Below, one piece after another: positions 1 to 8,800 of a DNA stretch of 64,000 nt (within the stretch, counting starts at the first letter, position 1; each line of letters begins with the position of its first letter). Source of the DNA: Bradyrhizobium sp. Y36 (lineage in GTDB: Bacteria > Pseudomonadota > Alphaproteobacteria > Rhizobiales > Xanthobacteraceae); assembly GCF_002531575.1 (NCBI RefSeq), contig NZ_NWTI01000001.1, forward strand, positions 455,501-519,500, written 5' to 3'. Under the pieces are notes generated by a model. The model did no database searches, was not told the DNA's origin, and worked only from the letters and a program-made list of their open reading frames with translations. A program made the translations under genes and the position numbers.

Positions 1-133
1 CGCCCGGTGCGTTCTGCCGCTTGTCCTGGGCTTTTGCGTCCCCGGCGAACGCGGCGAGGCCCGCGGCAAGGATCAGGGAAAGGGCCAGCGAGATCACGAG
101 GCGGGAGAACGAATGCAATCTGGAATGAAACAT
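1..133 (-). CDS. Exported protein, N-terminal fragment (cut by window edge)
   Basis: Only the first 44 codons of a minus-strand gene lie inside the window. They begin MFHSRLHSFSRLVISL, continue with a hydrophobic stretch and end near AFAGDAKAQDK, which is a classic Sec signal peptide with a likely signal-peptidase site after AKA. The protein is therefore probably periplasmic or secreted. The mature domain lies outside the window, so no family can be assigned. The next gene to the right is also on the minus strand, 120 bases away. Confidence 0.6.
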   Translation of the reverse strand, partial: MFHSRLHSFSRLVISLALSLILAAGLAAFAGDAKAQDKRQNAPG

Positions 134-253
134 GGCGACGCCCCTCAACTAGACTGTGCACGGAAGCCTAGCAGGCAGAAAGAACATTACAAGAACAAAA
201 TTGAGGCGGCAGTCGCCGGCCCGCCTGATAAACCCGAATCAGGGCTCTCTGAA

Positions 254-715
254 TCAGGGTTTGGCGGCGCGGCAGGCCGGATTATAGGCCCAGTTGCGGT
301 CGAGCCCGACCACGCACCATTCGACGCCGTTGCCGTAGCCGGCGAAGCCGCCATCCTCGATGAGCGAGAAGTGCACCTTGCGCACCTTGCCGTCATTGAG
401 CATGGCGTCAGCGCTGCAATAGCGGCGCGGAACGTTGTCGGACTGCCAGGGCCGGAATGCGGTCTCGCGCACGGCGGAGAAGCCGGTGATCTTCAACGAG
501 GAATTCCAGAACGTGCTTTCCTTCTCCCAGAACTGGGTGGCGATGGTCGGCAGTGCCCTGTCACAATCGGCGACGGCCCCGTCGTAGCGCGGCCCGCTCA
601 GCCAGAAGTTCAATTCCAGTGGGTTGGCGGCCCTGGCCTCACTGAGCGACATCGCTCCGAACAAAAGGCCGAGCACGGCGGCATAGCGGAGCGATTTCGG
701 GGAGGGGGCGCGCAT
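254..715 (-). CDS. Hypothetical exported protein with four cysteines
   Basis: A 153-residue protein starting MRAPSPKSLRYAAVLG. An in-frame TTG two codons upstream is an alternative start. Residues 8-29 form a signal peptide with likely cleavage after EARA. The mature part has four cysteines (VADCDR, RRYCSA, VEWCVV, NPACRA), enough for two disulfides in the periplasm, and several tryptophans. I do not recognise a named domain. It ends about 120 bases from the next minus-strand gene, so the two may be co-transcribed. Function is unknown. Confidence 0.6.
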   Translation of the reverse strand: MRAPSPKSLRYAAVLGLLFGAMSLSEARAANPLELNFWLSGPRYDGAVADCDRALPTIATQFWEKESTFWNSSLKITGFSAVRETAFRPWQSDNVPRRYCSADAMLNDGKVRKVHFSLIEDGGFAGYGNGVEWCVVGLDRNWAYNPACRAAKP

Positions 716-900
716 GTTCAATCCGGACGGCTAAAGTCTTGCAAGGGCTGGACGGTGCCGCGAAGGTCGGGGGAGGTCAAGTGCAGCGCGGCAACACTTC
801 GCCAGGAGTTGACCACAACGTCGCAGTCGGCAGGGCTTCGGTTCTTTTCACTTCGAGTCTGGCACCGTAAACTGGCAGCCAGCCAATTGGAGTGACGGGA

Positions 901-1200
901 ATGCGAATCATTGCGGCCGCGGGCCTTCTTGCCAGCCTGGTTGTCTCGGGTGTGATGGCGAGCCAGTCGGCGCGCGCCGACTACGTCCCGCCGTTCAAGG
1001 GCAATGACACCGGTGGCATCATCGCCTATTCGATGGCCACCCAGGTCGATGCCCGGCAGGTCGCGGTCGATCACTGCGCGCGCTACGGCAAGGTGGTCAA
1101 ATTCCTTGCCGTGCAGGCCTATGAGGGCGGCTACATCTCGTTCTCCTGCCGCTGGGTGCCCTATGGCGCCGCAGAGCAGCCGATCCGCACGCTCTACTGA
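901..1200 (+). CDS. Small exported hypothetical protein
   Basis: A 99-residue protein beginning MRIIAAAGLLASLVVSG with a signal peptide ending near QSARA. The ATG at 901 is preferred over the GTG at 892 because GGAG at 889-892 sits at normal ribosome-site distance from it. The mature part is short (about 70 residues), rich in aromatic residues, and holds two cysteines (DHCARYG and FSCRWV) that could form one disulfide. It lies 42 bases upstream of the DUF3617 gene on the same strand. No function can be assigned. Confidence 0.6.
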   Translation: MRIIAAAGLLASLVVSGVMASQSARADYVPPFKGNDTGGIIAYSMATQVDARQVAVDHCARYGKVVKFLAVQAYEGGYISFSCRWVPYGAAEQPIRTLY

Positions 1201-1242
1201 GGCGTTGTCGTAACGCCGCAATTTCAGCCGGGAGCTTCTCGC

Positions 1243-1773
1243 ATGACGCGCAAACTCGCTTTGCTCGGCTCGACGCTTTGCCTCGTGGTGTCGGCAGGCA
1301 GCGCCTGCGCCGACGATATGCCGGTGCGCAAGGCCGGTCTTTGGGAAATGAAGATGGTCAGGACCGGCACCTCCATGCCCGAAATGACCATGCAGCATTG
1401 CACCGACGAGACGGTCGACAAGGAGATGAGCAACAACGTCTCGCCGATGGCCAAGCAGATCTGCTCCAGGCAGGACATCAGGAAGACCGCGACCGGCTAT
1501 GTCAGCGATTCCGAGTGCAGCGTCGCCGGCATCAACACGACCTCGCACGCCGAGATCACCGGCGATTTCAACTCGGCCTACACGGTGAAGACCTCCTCGC
1601 ACGCGCAAGGGGGCGCTGCCGGCGCGGCAGGCCGCGACACCACGATGCAGCTCGAAGCGAAGTGGCTGGGGGCCTGCAAGCCCGACCAGAAGCCCGGCGA
1701 CATCGTCATGCCCGGCGGCTTCAAGATGAACGTGCGCGACATGGACAAGCTGAAGGCGCTGCTGCCGAAGTAG
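1243..1773 (+). CDS. DUF3617-family periplasmic protein
   Basis: A 176-residue exported protein: signal peptide MTRKLALLGSTLCLVV... to ACADD, then the pattern KAGLWEMKM ... MQHCTDETVDKEM ... ICSRQDIRK ... DSECSVAG. This is characteristic of the DUF3617 family, in which a PGLWE-like start and paired cysteines are conserved. The family is widespread in Proteobacteria and has no established biochemical role. The gene converges on the sensor kinase gene, with a palindromic repeat filling the gap between their 3' ends. Confidence 0.75.
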   Translation: MTRKLALLGSTLCLVVSAGSACADDMPVRKAGLWEMKMVRTGTSMPEMTMQHCTDETVDKEMSNNVSPMAKQICSRQDIRKTATGYVSDSECSVAGINTTSHAEITGDFNSAYTVKTSSHAQGGAAGAAGRDTTMQLEAKWLGACKPDQKPGDIVMPGGFKMNVRDMDKLKALLPK

Positions 1774-1788
1774 CTGGGATCGCAGGTC

Positions 1789-1873
1789 GTAGCCCGGATG
1801 GAGCGCCGCGAAATCCGGGGCTTCGCGCCGCGATAGGCTGATCCCGGATTGCACTGCGCTCCATCCAGGCTAC
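1789..1873. repeat. Palindromic intergenic repeat, family A
   Basis: Begins GTAGCCCGGATGGAGCG and ends with its near reverse complement CTCCATCCAGGCTAC, enclosing ATCCGGGG/ATCCCGGAT arms. A second copy lies at 60162-60244. This copy sits between two convergent gene ends and could act as a bidirectional terminator or mRNA-end hairpin (inference). Confidence 0.8.
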
Positions 1874-1881
1874 GGCATCAG

Positions 1882-3270
1882 CTACACCGGTATCCGCACG
1901 CTCGCCCTCAATCCCCCCATCGGGCTGTCGCCCAGCGTGATGTCGCCGCCGTGCGAGCGGGCGATGTCGCGGGCGATGGCAAGGCCGAGGCCGGTGCCGC
2001 CCTCGTCCTGGTTGCGGGCGTTGTCCAGCCGCAGGAACGGCTTGAACACTTCCTCGCGCAAATGCGTGGGAATGCCGGGGCCGTCGTCGTCGACCGTCAC
2101 GGTCAAATAACGGTGATCGCGCTGGCCGGTGATGGCGATGGCCTTGCCGTAGCGCGCCGCATTGGTGACGAGGTTGGCGAGGCAGCGCTTGAACGAGGCG
2201 GGCTTCACCGTCACCACGGGCAGTCCGTGGAACGCGACGGTCGCGGTATGGCCGTGGCGCTCGGCATCGCCACGCAGCTCCTCGAGCGCCTGCGCCATGT
2301 CGGTCGGCTGCGACTGCTCGCCGGAATCGCCGCGCGCGAAGGCGAGGTAATCCTCCAGCATCATCGACATCTCGTCGACGTCCTTGCGCATGCCCTCGAG
2401 CTCGGGGCTGTCGCCGATCAGCGCAAGCTCGAGCTTGAAGCGGGTCAGGATGGTGCGCAGGTCGTGGCTGACGCCGGCGAGCATCGCGGTGCGCTGCTCC
2501 ATCGTGCGTTCGATGCGCGACTTCATCTCGAGGAAGGCAATCGAGGCGCGCCGCACCTCGCGCGCGCCGCGCGGTCGGAAGTTCGGCGCCTCGCGGCCCT
2601 TGCCGAAACTCTCCGCGGCGTCCGCCAGCCGCAGGATCGGCTTGATCTGGTTGCGCAGGAACAGCACCGCGACGATCAAGAGGATCGACGAGGTGCCGAC
2701 CATCCAGAACAGGAAGATCTCCGAGTTCGAGGCGTAGGCGGCGCTGCGCTGCGCGAACACGCGCATCACGGCATCGTCGAGCTGGATGCGGATCTCGACG
2801 AGATTGGAGCGGCCGACCGTGTCGATCCAGAACGAGCGCCCGATCTGGCGGCCGAGCTGCACCGACAGCGTCTGGTCGAGCAGCGAGAAGAACGGCTTGG
2901 GTCCGGGCGGCGGCATGTCGCCGGCAGGCAGGAAGTCGACGACGAGGCCGAGGCGCTGCTGCGCGATGCGGCGGATCTGGTCGCGATCCTTGTCCTGCGG
3001 ATAGCCCTTGTAGACGTCGATCAGCGCCGCGATGTCCTGCACCACCGCGGCCGACAGGCGGCGCGTCACCGTGTTCCAGTGCCGCTCCATGAACACGAAG
3101 GCGACGACCGATTGCAGGATCACCATCGGCACGATCATGATGAGGAGCGCACGGGCATAGAGGCCGGTCGGCATCCAGCCCTTGAACGCATTGCCCATCC
3201 AGCCATTGGCGGCGGATACGCGGCCGGCGGCGCTCTTCAGAAGCGTCAGTCCGGTATCGATCGTGCTCAT
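1882..3270 (-). CDS. Sensor histidine kinase (EnvZ-like, HAMP)
   Basis: A 462-residue inner-membrane kinase starting MSTIDTGLTLL. Two transmembrane helices (about 40-60 and 184-206) bracket a periplasmic domain of about 120 residues, followed by HAMP (about 206-258) and the dimerisation/phosphoacceptor helix SHDLRTILTRFKLEL with His269. The ATP-binding domain has an N box (LANLVTNAARYG) and G boxes (DDDGPGIP, GGTGLGLAIA). It pairs with the OmpR-type regulator whose stop lies 19 bases upstream. The H-box has Ile where most HDLRTPLT kinases have Pro. The signal is unknown; organisation resembles EnvZ/OmpR. Confidence 0.88.
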   Translation of the reverse strand: MSTIDTGLTLLKSAAGRVSAANGWMGNAFKGWMPTGLYARALLIMIVPMVILQSVVAFVFMERHWNTVTRRLSAAVVQDIAALIDVYKGYPQDKDRDQIRRIAQQRLGLVVDFLPAGDMPPPGPKPFFSLLDQTLSVQLGRQIGRSFWIDTVGRSNLVEIRIQLDDAVMRVFAQRSAAYASNSEIFLFWMVGTSSILLIVAVLFLRNQIKPILRLADAAESFGKGREAPNFRPRGAREVRRASIAFLEMKSRIERTMEQRTAMLAGVSHDLRTILTRFKLELALIGDSPELEGMRKDVDEMSMMLEDYLAFARGDSGEQSQPTDMAQALEELRGDAERHGHTATVAFHGLPVVTVKPASFKRCLANLVTNAARYGKAIAITGQRDHRYLTVTVDDDGPGIPTHLREEVFKPFLRLDNARNQDEGGTGLGLAIARDIARSHGGDITLGDSPMGGLRASVRIPV

Positions 3271-3289
3271 CTGGCGCGCTTCACTTGCG

Positions 3290-4021
3290 TTATGGCGAGG
3301 CCACCAGCCGGTAGCCGATGCCGCGTACCGCCTGCAGGAATAGCGGATTGGCGGGGTCGGTCTCGATCTTGCGCCGGAGACGGTTGATCTGCACGTCGAC
3401 GGCGCGCTCGTTGACGCTGCCATTGCCGGTCAGCGCGCTGCGCGGCACGGTTTCGCCCGGCGTCTCCGAGAGAATGCGCAGCATCTCGCGCTCGCGGTCG
3501 GTGAGGTGAATGACCTCCTCGCCCTGGCGCAGCTCGCCGCGATCGAGGTGGTAGATGTAGGGACCGAAGGCGATCTTTTCGACCGTGGTGGCCTGCGGCG
3601 GCGGCGCGGCGCGCTTGAGGATGTTGTTGATGCGCAGCGCCAGCTCGCGCGGCTCGAACGGCTTTGCCACGTAATCGTCGGCGCCGATCTGCAGGCCCTC
3701 GATGCGGGCTTCCGCCTCGTGCCGCGCCGTCAGCATCACGATCGGCACCGAGGAGGACGTCCGGATGAAGCGGGCGAGATCGAAGCCGGTCTCGCCGGGC
3801 ATCATCACGTCGAGGATCAAGAGGTCGAAATGCAGACCCAGCAATTTCGATCGCGCATCGCCGGCGCTCGCGGCGGTGGTGACGCGGTAGCCTTCGGCCG
3901 CGAGGAAGCGCGACAGCAGATCGCGGATGCGGCGGTCGTCGTCGACCAGCAGCAGATGCGGCGCGTCATCGGCGGGGCGCGCCGGCGGGCGGGCGAGCGT
4001 GGCAGCGAGCGGCACGGTCAC
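3290..4021 (-). CDS. OmpR/PhoB-family response regulator
   Basis: A 243-residue two-domain regulator with a GTG start. The receiver domain (about 22-135) has the acidic cluster VDDD, phosphoacceptor Asp71 in LILDVMMPG, and Lys120 in YVAKPFEP. The C-terminal winged helix (about 148-240) carries HLTDREREMLRIL and VDVQINRLRRKIE...VRGIGYRL. Its start overlaps the stop of the upstream MarR-type gene (GTGA), so the two are translationally coupled, and the cognate kinase follows 19 bases downstream. The product binds DNA in the cytoplasm after phosphotransfer from that kinase. Targets are unknown. Confidence 0.92.
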   Translation of the reverse strand: MTVPLAATLARPPARPADDAPHLLLVDDDRRIRDLLSRFLAAEGYRVTTAASAGDARSKLLGLHFDLLILDVMMPGETGFDLARFIRTSSSVPIVMLTARHEAEARIEGLQIGADDYVAKPFEPRELALRINNILKRAAPPPQATTVEKIAFGPYIYHLDRGELRQGEEVIHLTDREREMLRILSETPGETVPRSALTGNGSVNERAVDVQINRLRRKIETDPANPLFLQAVRGIGYRLVASP

Positions 4022-4560
4022 TCCTTGGTGTCTTGATTGACGGAAGCGAAGATCGTCTCGAGCACCTTGTCCGGATCGTCCCGATCGATCATCGCGCGCA
4101 GGAAGCGCTTGACGGTCTCGGCATCCTGCGGGCTCATCTCGGCGAGCGCCTTGGTGATCCGCGTGGTCTGCAGCCCGGCGAGCTTCTGCACCAGCGCCTC
4201 GCCTTTCGGCGTTGCGTAGAGCAGCCGCTGGCGGCGGTCATTGTCGCCGGTCTTCTGCACGATGTAGCCCTCGTCCAGGAGCTGCTTGAGCACGCGGCCG
4301 AGCGACTGCTTGGTGATGCGCAGGACGTCGAGCAGGTCGGCGACCTTGAGGCCGGGATAGCGGTAGACGAAATGCATGACCCGGTGATGAGCCCGGCCGA
4401 AGCCGAAAGCCTCCAGCTCCTGGTCGGGATCACCGACGAAATCGCGGTAGGCGAAGAACAGCAGCTCGATGATATCCCAGCGCAAATTGCCTCCATCGCC
4501 TGCCGCCGGCCTGGCTCCGGCAGCTTCCTGAGAGGACGTCGCGAAATTTATGTCAGGCAT
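4018..4560 (-). CDS. MarR-family transcriptional regulator
   Basis: About 180 residues from MPDINFATSS. A GTG at 4605 would add 15 residues and cannot be excluded. The MarR winged helix is visible as HRVMHFVYRYPGLKVADLLDVL, then KQSLGRVLKQLLDEGYI and DNDRRQRLLYATPKGEAL, the typical recognition helix and wing. It is the first gene of the three-gene unit MarR-response regulator-histidine kinase and is transcribed divergently from ilvE. A MarR gene coupled to a two-component pair suggests autoregulation of the unit (inference). The ligand is unknown. Confidence 0.85.
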   Translation of the reverse strand: MPDINFATSSQEAAGARPAAGDGGNLRWDIIELLFFAYRDFVGDPDQELEAFGFGRAHHRVMHFVYRYPGLKVADLLDVLRITKQSLGRVLKQLLDEGYIVQKTGDNDRRQRLLYATPKGEALVQKLAGLQTTRITKALAEMSPQDAETVKRFLRAMIDRDDPDKVLETIFASVNQDTKE

Positions 4561-4897
4561 ATTGACGTATCTTGGGTTCAATGTTACAAAACGATCGACC
4601 CGCACGAAATTTTAGATCGTATCGCGTCGGGTGGCATCGAAGCAGGGCGGCCGGAGAAAGCCGGACAGGCGACGACGGCCGGATCAGATCTACCGTGCGA
4701 TTGTCGAGCGGCATTTCGGCAAAACATACTGGACTTCCGCCTTCCGCAAAAGCATGTCCTGCCCGACATGCTGGCCACGGAAACCGGCCGTAACAAGGCT
4801 GGCGGCGGTCCGGCCAGAAACCCAATCAAGCCAGCCGGGCCCGACAAGGGCAGGCCGGCGCCAGAACAGCGCCGCTACCGGCCAGCGGGAGAAGGAC
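4561..4897. promoter_or_regulatory. Divergent promoter region, MarR unit versus ilvE
   Basis: A 337-base gap between divergent starts. The segment next to the MarR start (about 4561-4625) is clearly AT-richer than its surroundings and should hold the MarR-side promoter. The ilvE ribosome site GGAGAAGGAC is at 4888-4897. An open frame upstream of ilvE runs through this gap but lacks coding character. I could not define exact -35/-10 boxes. Confidence 0.4.
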
Positions 4898-5980
4898 ATG
4901 AGCATGAAATTCGACATCCAGCCCGCATCTAACCCGACCCCCGAGAAGGACCGCGTGGCCAAGCTGGTCGATCCCGGCTTCGGGCGGGTTTTCACCGATC
5001 ACATGGCGATCGTCCGCTACAACCACGCCAAGGGCGGCTGGTACGAGGCGAAGATCGAGGCACGCGCCAATTTCCAGATGGATCCGGCCGGTGCGGTCCT
5101 GCACTACGCCCAGGAGATCTTCGAGGGCCTCAAGGCCTACAAGCGCGACGACGGCGGCGTGAACCTGTTCCGCCCCGATGCCAATGCGCGGCGCTTCAAG
5201 GACTCCGCGGACCGCATGGCGATGGCGCAGCTGCCCGAGGACGTCTTCATCGAGGCGGTCGAGCAGGTCGTGAAGATCGATCGCGCCTGGATGCCCGGCG
5301 GCGAGGGCAGCCTTTACCTGCGGCCCTTCATGATCGCGAGCGAAACCTTCCTCGGCGTCAAGCCGTCGTCCGAATACATCTTTGCCGTGATCGCTTCGCC
5401 GGTGGGGTCCTACTTCAAGGGCGGGCCTGCGCCGGTGTCGATCTGGGTGTCCGAGAATTACACGCGCGCGGCGGTCGGCGGCACCGGTGCGGTCAAATGC
5501 GGCGGCAATTATGCCGCGAGCCTGCGCGCTCAGGCGGAAGCGATCCAGCATGGCTGCGATCAGGTCGTGTTCCTCGACGCGATCGAGCGCCGCTATATCG
5601 AGGAGCTCGGCGGCATGAACGTGTTCTTCGTGTTCGACGACGGCTCGCTCTCGACGCCGCCGCTCGGCACCATCCTGCCCGGCATCACCCGCGACTCCAT
5701 CATCGCGTTGGCCAGGGATGCCGGCAAGACCGTGCGCGAGGAGCCGTACTCGCTCGATCAGTGGCGCAAGGATGCGGCGAGCGGCAAGCTCAAGGAAGCC
5801 TTCGCCTGCGGCACCGCCGCCGTGATCTCGCCGATCGGCAAGGTGCGTTCGGTGAGCGGCGACTTCGAGATCTCGGGCGGCGCCGCGGGTCCCGTCGCCA
5901 TGGGCCTGCGCAAGCAGCTCGTCGACATCCAGTACGGCCGCACCAACGATCCGCACAACTGGATCCGCAAGGTGTTTTGA
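4898..5980 (+). CDS. ilvE: Branched-chain amino acid aminotransferase
   Basis: A 360-residue fold-type IV PLP enzyme that transfers the amino group between glutamate and the keto acids of Leu, Ile and Val, in the cytoplasm. The start MSMKFDIQPA is chosen for its strong ribosome site GGAGAAGGAC; a longer upstream open frame is non-coding. Family features seen are YAQEIFEGLKAY, LYLRPFMIAS, the PLP-lysine region GGTGAVKCGGNYAAS (Lys200), EELGGMNVFF and LPGITRDSII. The length matches the type II (eukaryote-like) BCAT group common in rhizobia. It is monocistronic as far as the context shows. Confidence 0.95.
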   Translation: MSMKFDIQPASNPTPEKDRVAKLVDPGFGRVFTDHMAIVRYNHAKGGWYEAKIEARANFQMDPAGAVLHYAQEIFEGLKAYKRDDGGVNLFRPDANARRFKDSADRMAMAQLPEDVFIEAVEQVVKIDRAWMPGGEGSLYLRPFMIASETFLGVKPSSEYIFAVIASPVGSYFKGGPAPVSIWVSENYTRAAVGGTGAVKCGGNYAASLRAQAEAIQHGCDQVVFLDAIERRYIEELGGMNVFFVFDDGSLSTPPLGTILPGITRDSIIALARDAGKTVREEPYSLDQWRKDAASGKLKEAFACGTAAVISPIGKVRSVSGDFEISGGAAGPVAMGLRKQLVDIQYGRTNDPHNWIRKVF

Positions 5981-5990
5981 GAACTCTCGT

Positions 5991-6120
5991 GTCCTGGACG
6001 CGGCGCAGCGCCTCTAGCGATGCGCCGCAGAGCCGGGACCCATCTCGCCGCGGATGGCCCCCGGATCAGCAGCGGACCACGCCGCCAAGGGCGGCGCGCT
6101 GCGCAGCATCCGGGGAACGA
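5991..6120. repeat. Intergenic repeat-like palindromic block
   Basis: Starts GTCCTGGACGCGGCGCAGCG and ends GCATCCGGGGAACGAC, with complementary arms GCCGCGG and CGCCGCCAAGGGCGGCG inside. It resembles a degenerate composite of the GTCCCGG...CCGGGAC family (see 10248 and 56849). No coding capacity was recognised. Confidence 0.5.
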
Positions 6121-6154
6121 CAATCGATAGGTCGAGCGCCATGAACGCCTCGCC

Positions 6155-6730
6155 ATGAACCCGCGACAAAGCCAGGACACAACAAGCATCCCGGACCTCG
6201 CGATCATGCCACCAAGACTCTCCCAGCCCACGAAATGGATCGTTCTCGCCGTCATCACCGGCGTCTCTGTTTTCGGCATCCTGACCATCGGCCCGACGCA
6301 GGAAGTCGTGGCGCAAGACCGCTCGCCGATCGTGGACGTGCGCACCACCGATCCCGAGATGAATGCCGCCATCGCGCGCGCCCGCGGCACGCTGCCGACC
6401 TTCTGGGCCTCCTATGAAGCGCCAAAGCCTTCGGAGGAGGGCCATTCCCTGAAGGTGCGCTTCAATACCCGCAAAGGGGGCGAGCACATCTGGATCGCCG
6501 AGGTGAAGAAGCTGCCGAACGGAGGCTATTCAGGTTTCTTCGCCAACCAGCCGCGAGACCTGCCGGGCAAACGGGCAGGCGACAAGGTCGAGTTTGCCGA
6601 GGCCGACATCTCGGACTGGATGTTCATGCGCAACGGCAAGATCGTCGGCGGCGAGACCATCAAGCCGACGCTGAAATCGCTCCCCAAGGCGGATGCCGAT
6701 GCGCTCCGGGCGCGGATGGAGCAGCCGTAG
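6155..6730 (+). CDS. DUF2314-domain membrane-anchored protein
   Basis: Up to 191 residues; ATG at 6206 ([10 protein letters not shown]) is an equally possible start. A single hydrophobic helix ([16 protein letters not shown]) near the N-terminus should anchor it or act as a signal, placing the rest in the periplasm. The C-terminal 110 residues match DUF2314 in pattern: [36 protein letters not shown], then the hallmark [15 protein letters not shown]. The biochemical role of this family is not established. It is an isolated gene between ilvE and hisS. Confidence 0.7.
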   Translation: MNPRQSQDTTSIPDLAIMPPRLSQPTKWIVLAVITGVSVFGILTIGPTQEVVAQDRSPIVDVRTTDPEMNAAIARARGTLPTFWASYEAPKPSEEGHSLKVRFNTRKGGEHIWIAEVKKLPNGGYSGFFANQPRDLPGKRAGDKVEFAEADISDWMFMRNGKIVGGETIKPTLKSLPKADADALRARMEQP

Positions 6731-6745
6731 AGGGCTCTCTCTTCC

Positions 6746-6770
6746 CTTCTCCCCGCGCTGCGGGGCGAGG
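6746..6770. repeat. Short hairpin of family E (CTCTCCCCGC type)
   Basis: CTTCTCCCCGC and GCGGGGCGAGG form an 11-base inverted repeat with a 3-base loop, the core of the family E repeat found complete at 42460 and 42883. It lies between the DUF2314 gene and hisS. Confidence 0.5.
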
Positions 6771-6824
6771 CGACGTGAAGAATACCCCGGTTGCCGCCTT
6801 GCGTCCCGGCTGGTAAACGCCCGC

Positions 6825-8345
6825 ATGGCCGAAAAACCCAAAAAACCCCAGAAACTGAAGGCGCGCCTGCCGCGCGGGCTCGAGGATCGCGATCCCGCCG
6901 CGATCCGGGCGACGCACGAGATGGTCGAGAAGATCCGCGCCGTCTACGAGCTCTACGGGTTCGAGCCCGTCGAGACGCCGGCGATGGAATACACGGACGC
7001 GCTCGGAAAATTCCTGCCCGACCAGGATCGTCCGAACGAGGGCGTGTTCTCGTTCCAGGACGACGACGAGCAGTGGATCAGTCTGCGCTACGACTTGACC
7101 GCGCCGCTGGCGCGCTATGTCGGCGAGCGCTATGGCACCGATGCGCTGGTCCTGCCTTACCGCAGCTATCGCGTCGGCTACGTCTTCCGCAACGAGAAGC
7201 CCGGCCCCGGCCGTTTCCGCCAGTTCATGCAGTTCGATGCCGACACGGTCGGCTCGGCGACGCCGGCGGCGGACGCCGAGATCTGCATGATGGCCGCGGA
7301 CACGATGGAGGCGCTCGGCATCGCGCGCGGTTCCTACGTCGTGAAGGTGAACAACCGCAAGGTGCTCGACGGCGTGCTGGAAGCCATCGGGCTCGGCGGC
7401 GAGGAGAACGCAGGCCGCAGGCTGATCGTGCTGCGCGCGATCGACAAGCTCGACAAATTTTCCGCCGACGAGGTGCGCAAGCTGCTCGGTCCCGGACGCT
7501 GGGATGGCGGCGAGGAAGGCAAGGGCGACTTCACCAAGGGCGCCAATCTGAGCGCCGCCGAAGCCGATGTCGTTCTCGCCATCACCAAGCCGCGCGACGA
7601 TTGGAAGGACGCAATTGCTGCCGCTGAAACGTACCTCGCCAAGAGCGAGATCGGTCAGGCCGGCGTAAGCGAACTGGAAGAAATCGCAAAACTGCTGACG
7701 GCGTCGGGCTACGGCGCGGACCGCATCAAGATCGATCCCTCCGTCGTGCGCGGGCTCGAATATTACACCGGCCCGGTCTACGAGGTCGAACTGCTGCTCG
7801 AGACCAAGGACGAGAAGGGGCGCCCGGTGCGCTTCGGCTCTGTCGGTGGTGGCGGACGTTATGACGGCCTCGTCTCGCGCTTCCGCGGCGAGCCGGTCCC
7901 GGCGACCGGTTTTTCGATCGGTGTTTCCCGCTTGCAGGCCGCGCTGACGCTGCTCGGCAAGCTCGACAGCGGATCCCAGTTCGGCCCCGTCGTCGTCACC
8001 GTGTTCGACCGCGACCGCGTCGCCGACTACCAGAAGATGGTGGCAAGCCTGCGTGCCGCCGGCATCCGCGCCGAGCTCTATCTCGGCAACCCCAAGAACA
8101 TGGGCAACCAGCTCAAATATGCCGACCGCCGCCACTCACCCTGCGTGATCATCCAGGGCTCGGATGAGAAGGCGCGCGGCGAGCTGCAGATCAAGGATCT
8201 GATCGAGGGCGCGAAGGCAGCGGCCGCAATCGCCTCCAACCAGGAATGGCGCGAGAGCCGGCCGGCACAGTTCTCGTGCAGCGAAGCCGATCTCGTCGCG
8301 AAGGTGCGCGAGGTCTTAGGCCGCCATGACGTGAGCTGGGGCTAG
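6825..8345 (+). CDS. hisS: Histidyl-tRNA synthetase
   Basis: A 506-residue class II synthetase that charges tRNA-His. The start [10 protein letters not shown] is chosen because the longer frame runs through a repeat. The N-terminal catalytic domain shows the motif [14 protein letters not shown] (about 86-99) and [14 protein letters not shown]. The histidine-specific segment [13 protein letters not shown] lies near residues 308-320 and the C-terminal anticodon-binding domain is at about 400-500. [12 protein letters not shown] is closer to eukaryotic HisRS than to the E. coli LRPEGTA form, as known for a divergent alphaproteobacterial group. It stands alone, with no operon partner on its strand. 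Confidence 0.95.
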   Translation: MAEKPKKPQKLKARLPRGLEDRDPAAIRATHEMVEKIRAVYELYGFEPVETPAMEYTDALGKFLPDQDRPNEGVFSFQDDDEQWISLRYDLTAPLARYVGERYGTDALVLPYRSYRVGYVFRNEKPGPGRFRQFMQFDADTVGSATPAADAEICMMAADTMEALGIARGSYVVKVNNRKVLDGVLEAIGLGGEENAGRRLIVLRAIDKLDKFSADEVRKLLGPGRWDGGEEGKGDFTKGANLSAAEADVVLAITKPRDDWKDAIAAAETYLAKSEIGQAGVSELEEIAKLLTASGYGADRIKIDPSVVRGLEYYTGPVYEVELLLETKDEKGRPVRFGSVGGGGRYDGLVSRFRGEPVPATGFSIGVSRLQAALTLLGKLDSGSQFGPVVVTVFDRDRVADYQKMVASLRAAGIRAELYLGNPKNMGNQLKYADRRHSPCVIIQGSDEKARGELQIKDLIEGAKAAAAIASNQEWRESRPAQFSCSEADLVAKVREVLGRHDVSWG

Positions 8346-8360
8346 CCATTCGCCTCGATC

Positions 8361-8430
8361 GTCATGCGCGGGCTTGACCCGCGCATCCATCTTCAAAATG
8401 ATGGATTGCCGGGTCAAGCCCGGCAATGAC
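8361..8430. repeat. Palindromic intergenic repeat, family D
   Basis: GTCATGCGCGGGCTTGACCC ... CGGGTCAAGCCCGGCAATGAC. The two ends are near reverse complements around an ATCCATC/GATGGAT inner stem. Close copies occur at 19606-19677 and 23052-23153, and a half copy at 10148-10172. Confidence 0.8.
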
Positions 8431-8463
8431 AATGGACGATCAACGACGAGCAGGGAGAGAAGA

Positions 8464-8667
8464 ATGCCTGAGATCACCGTCAGCATGGCCGAGGGCCGCA
8501 CCGACGAGCAGAAGGCCGGCATGATGCGCGACATCACGCAGGCACTGGTGAAGAATCTCGGCGTCGATGCCGATGCCGTCGTCATCCAGATCAACGAAGC
8601 CCCGCTCCGCCACAAGATGAAGGGCGGCAAGACGTTTGTGGAGCGCGCGGCGGCGGCGAAGAAGTGA
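8464..8667 (+). CDS. 4-oxalocrotonate tautomerase-family enzyme
   Basis: A 67-residue protein (MPEITVSMAEGRTDEQKAGM...). After removal of Met, Pro1 is the general base of the tautomerase superfamily, and the length equals the single beta-alpha-beta unit of the 60-70-residue 4-OT group. The segment VVIQINEAP fits the family's second strand. It is preceded by a good ribosome site (CAGGGAGAGAAG). Such small tautomerases are often orphan enzymes and the substrate cannot be inferred. The neighbouring thioesterase-like gene is separated by a repeat, so an operon is uncertain. Confidence 0.85.
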   Translation: MPEITVSMAEGRTDEQKAGMMRDITQALVKNLGVDADAVVIQINEAPLRHKMKGGKTFVERAAAAKK

Positions 8668-8676
8668 CGCGTCAGC

Positions 8677-8789
8677 GTCATTCCGGGGCAGCCCGTCAGG
8701 GCTGAGCCCGGAATCTCGATCGACAATCTCTGGATTCTCTGGTGCGCAACCGCGCACCATAGTTCGCGCTTCGCGCGCCCCGGAATGAC
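8677..8789. repeat. Palindromic intergenic repeat, family H
   Basis: GTCATTCCGGGGC at one end and GCGCCCCGGAATGAC at the other, enclosing GGTGCGCAACCGCGCACC as an inner hairpin. Related copies lie at 13988-14027 and 17966-18048. Confidence 0.75.
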
Positions 8790-8800
8790 GAGCAAGCACC

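Noticed and set aside
1849-3387. 512-codon open frame on the plus strand opposite the histidine kinase
   Set aside because: Composition is Arg/His/Gly-rich with no domain; it is the usual high-GC antisense shadow of the kinase gene.
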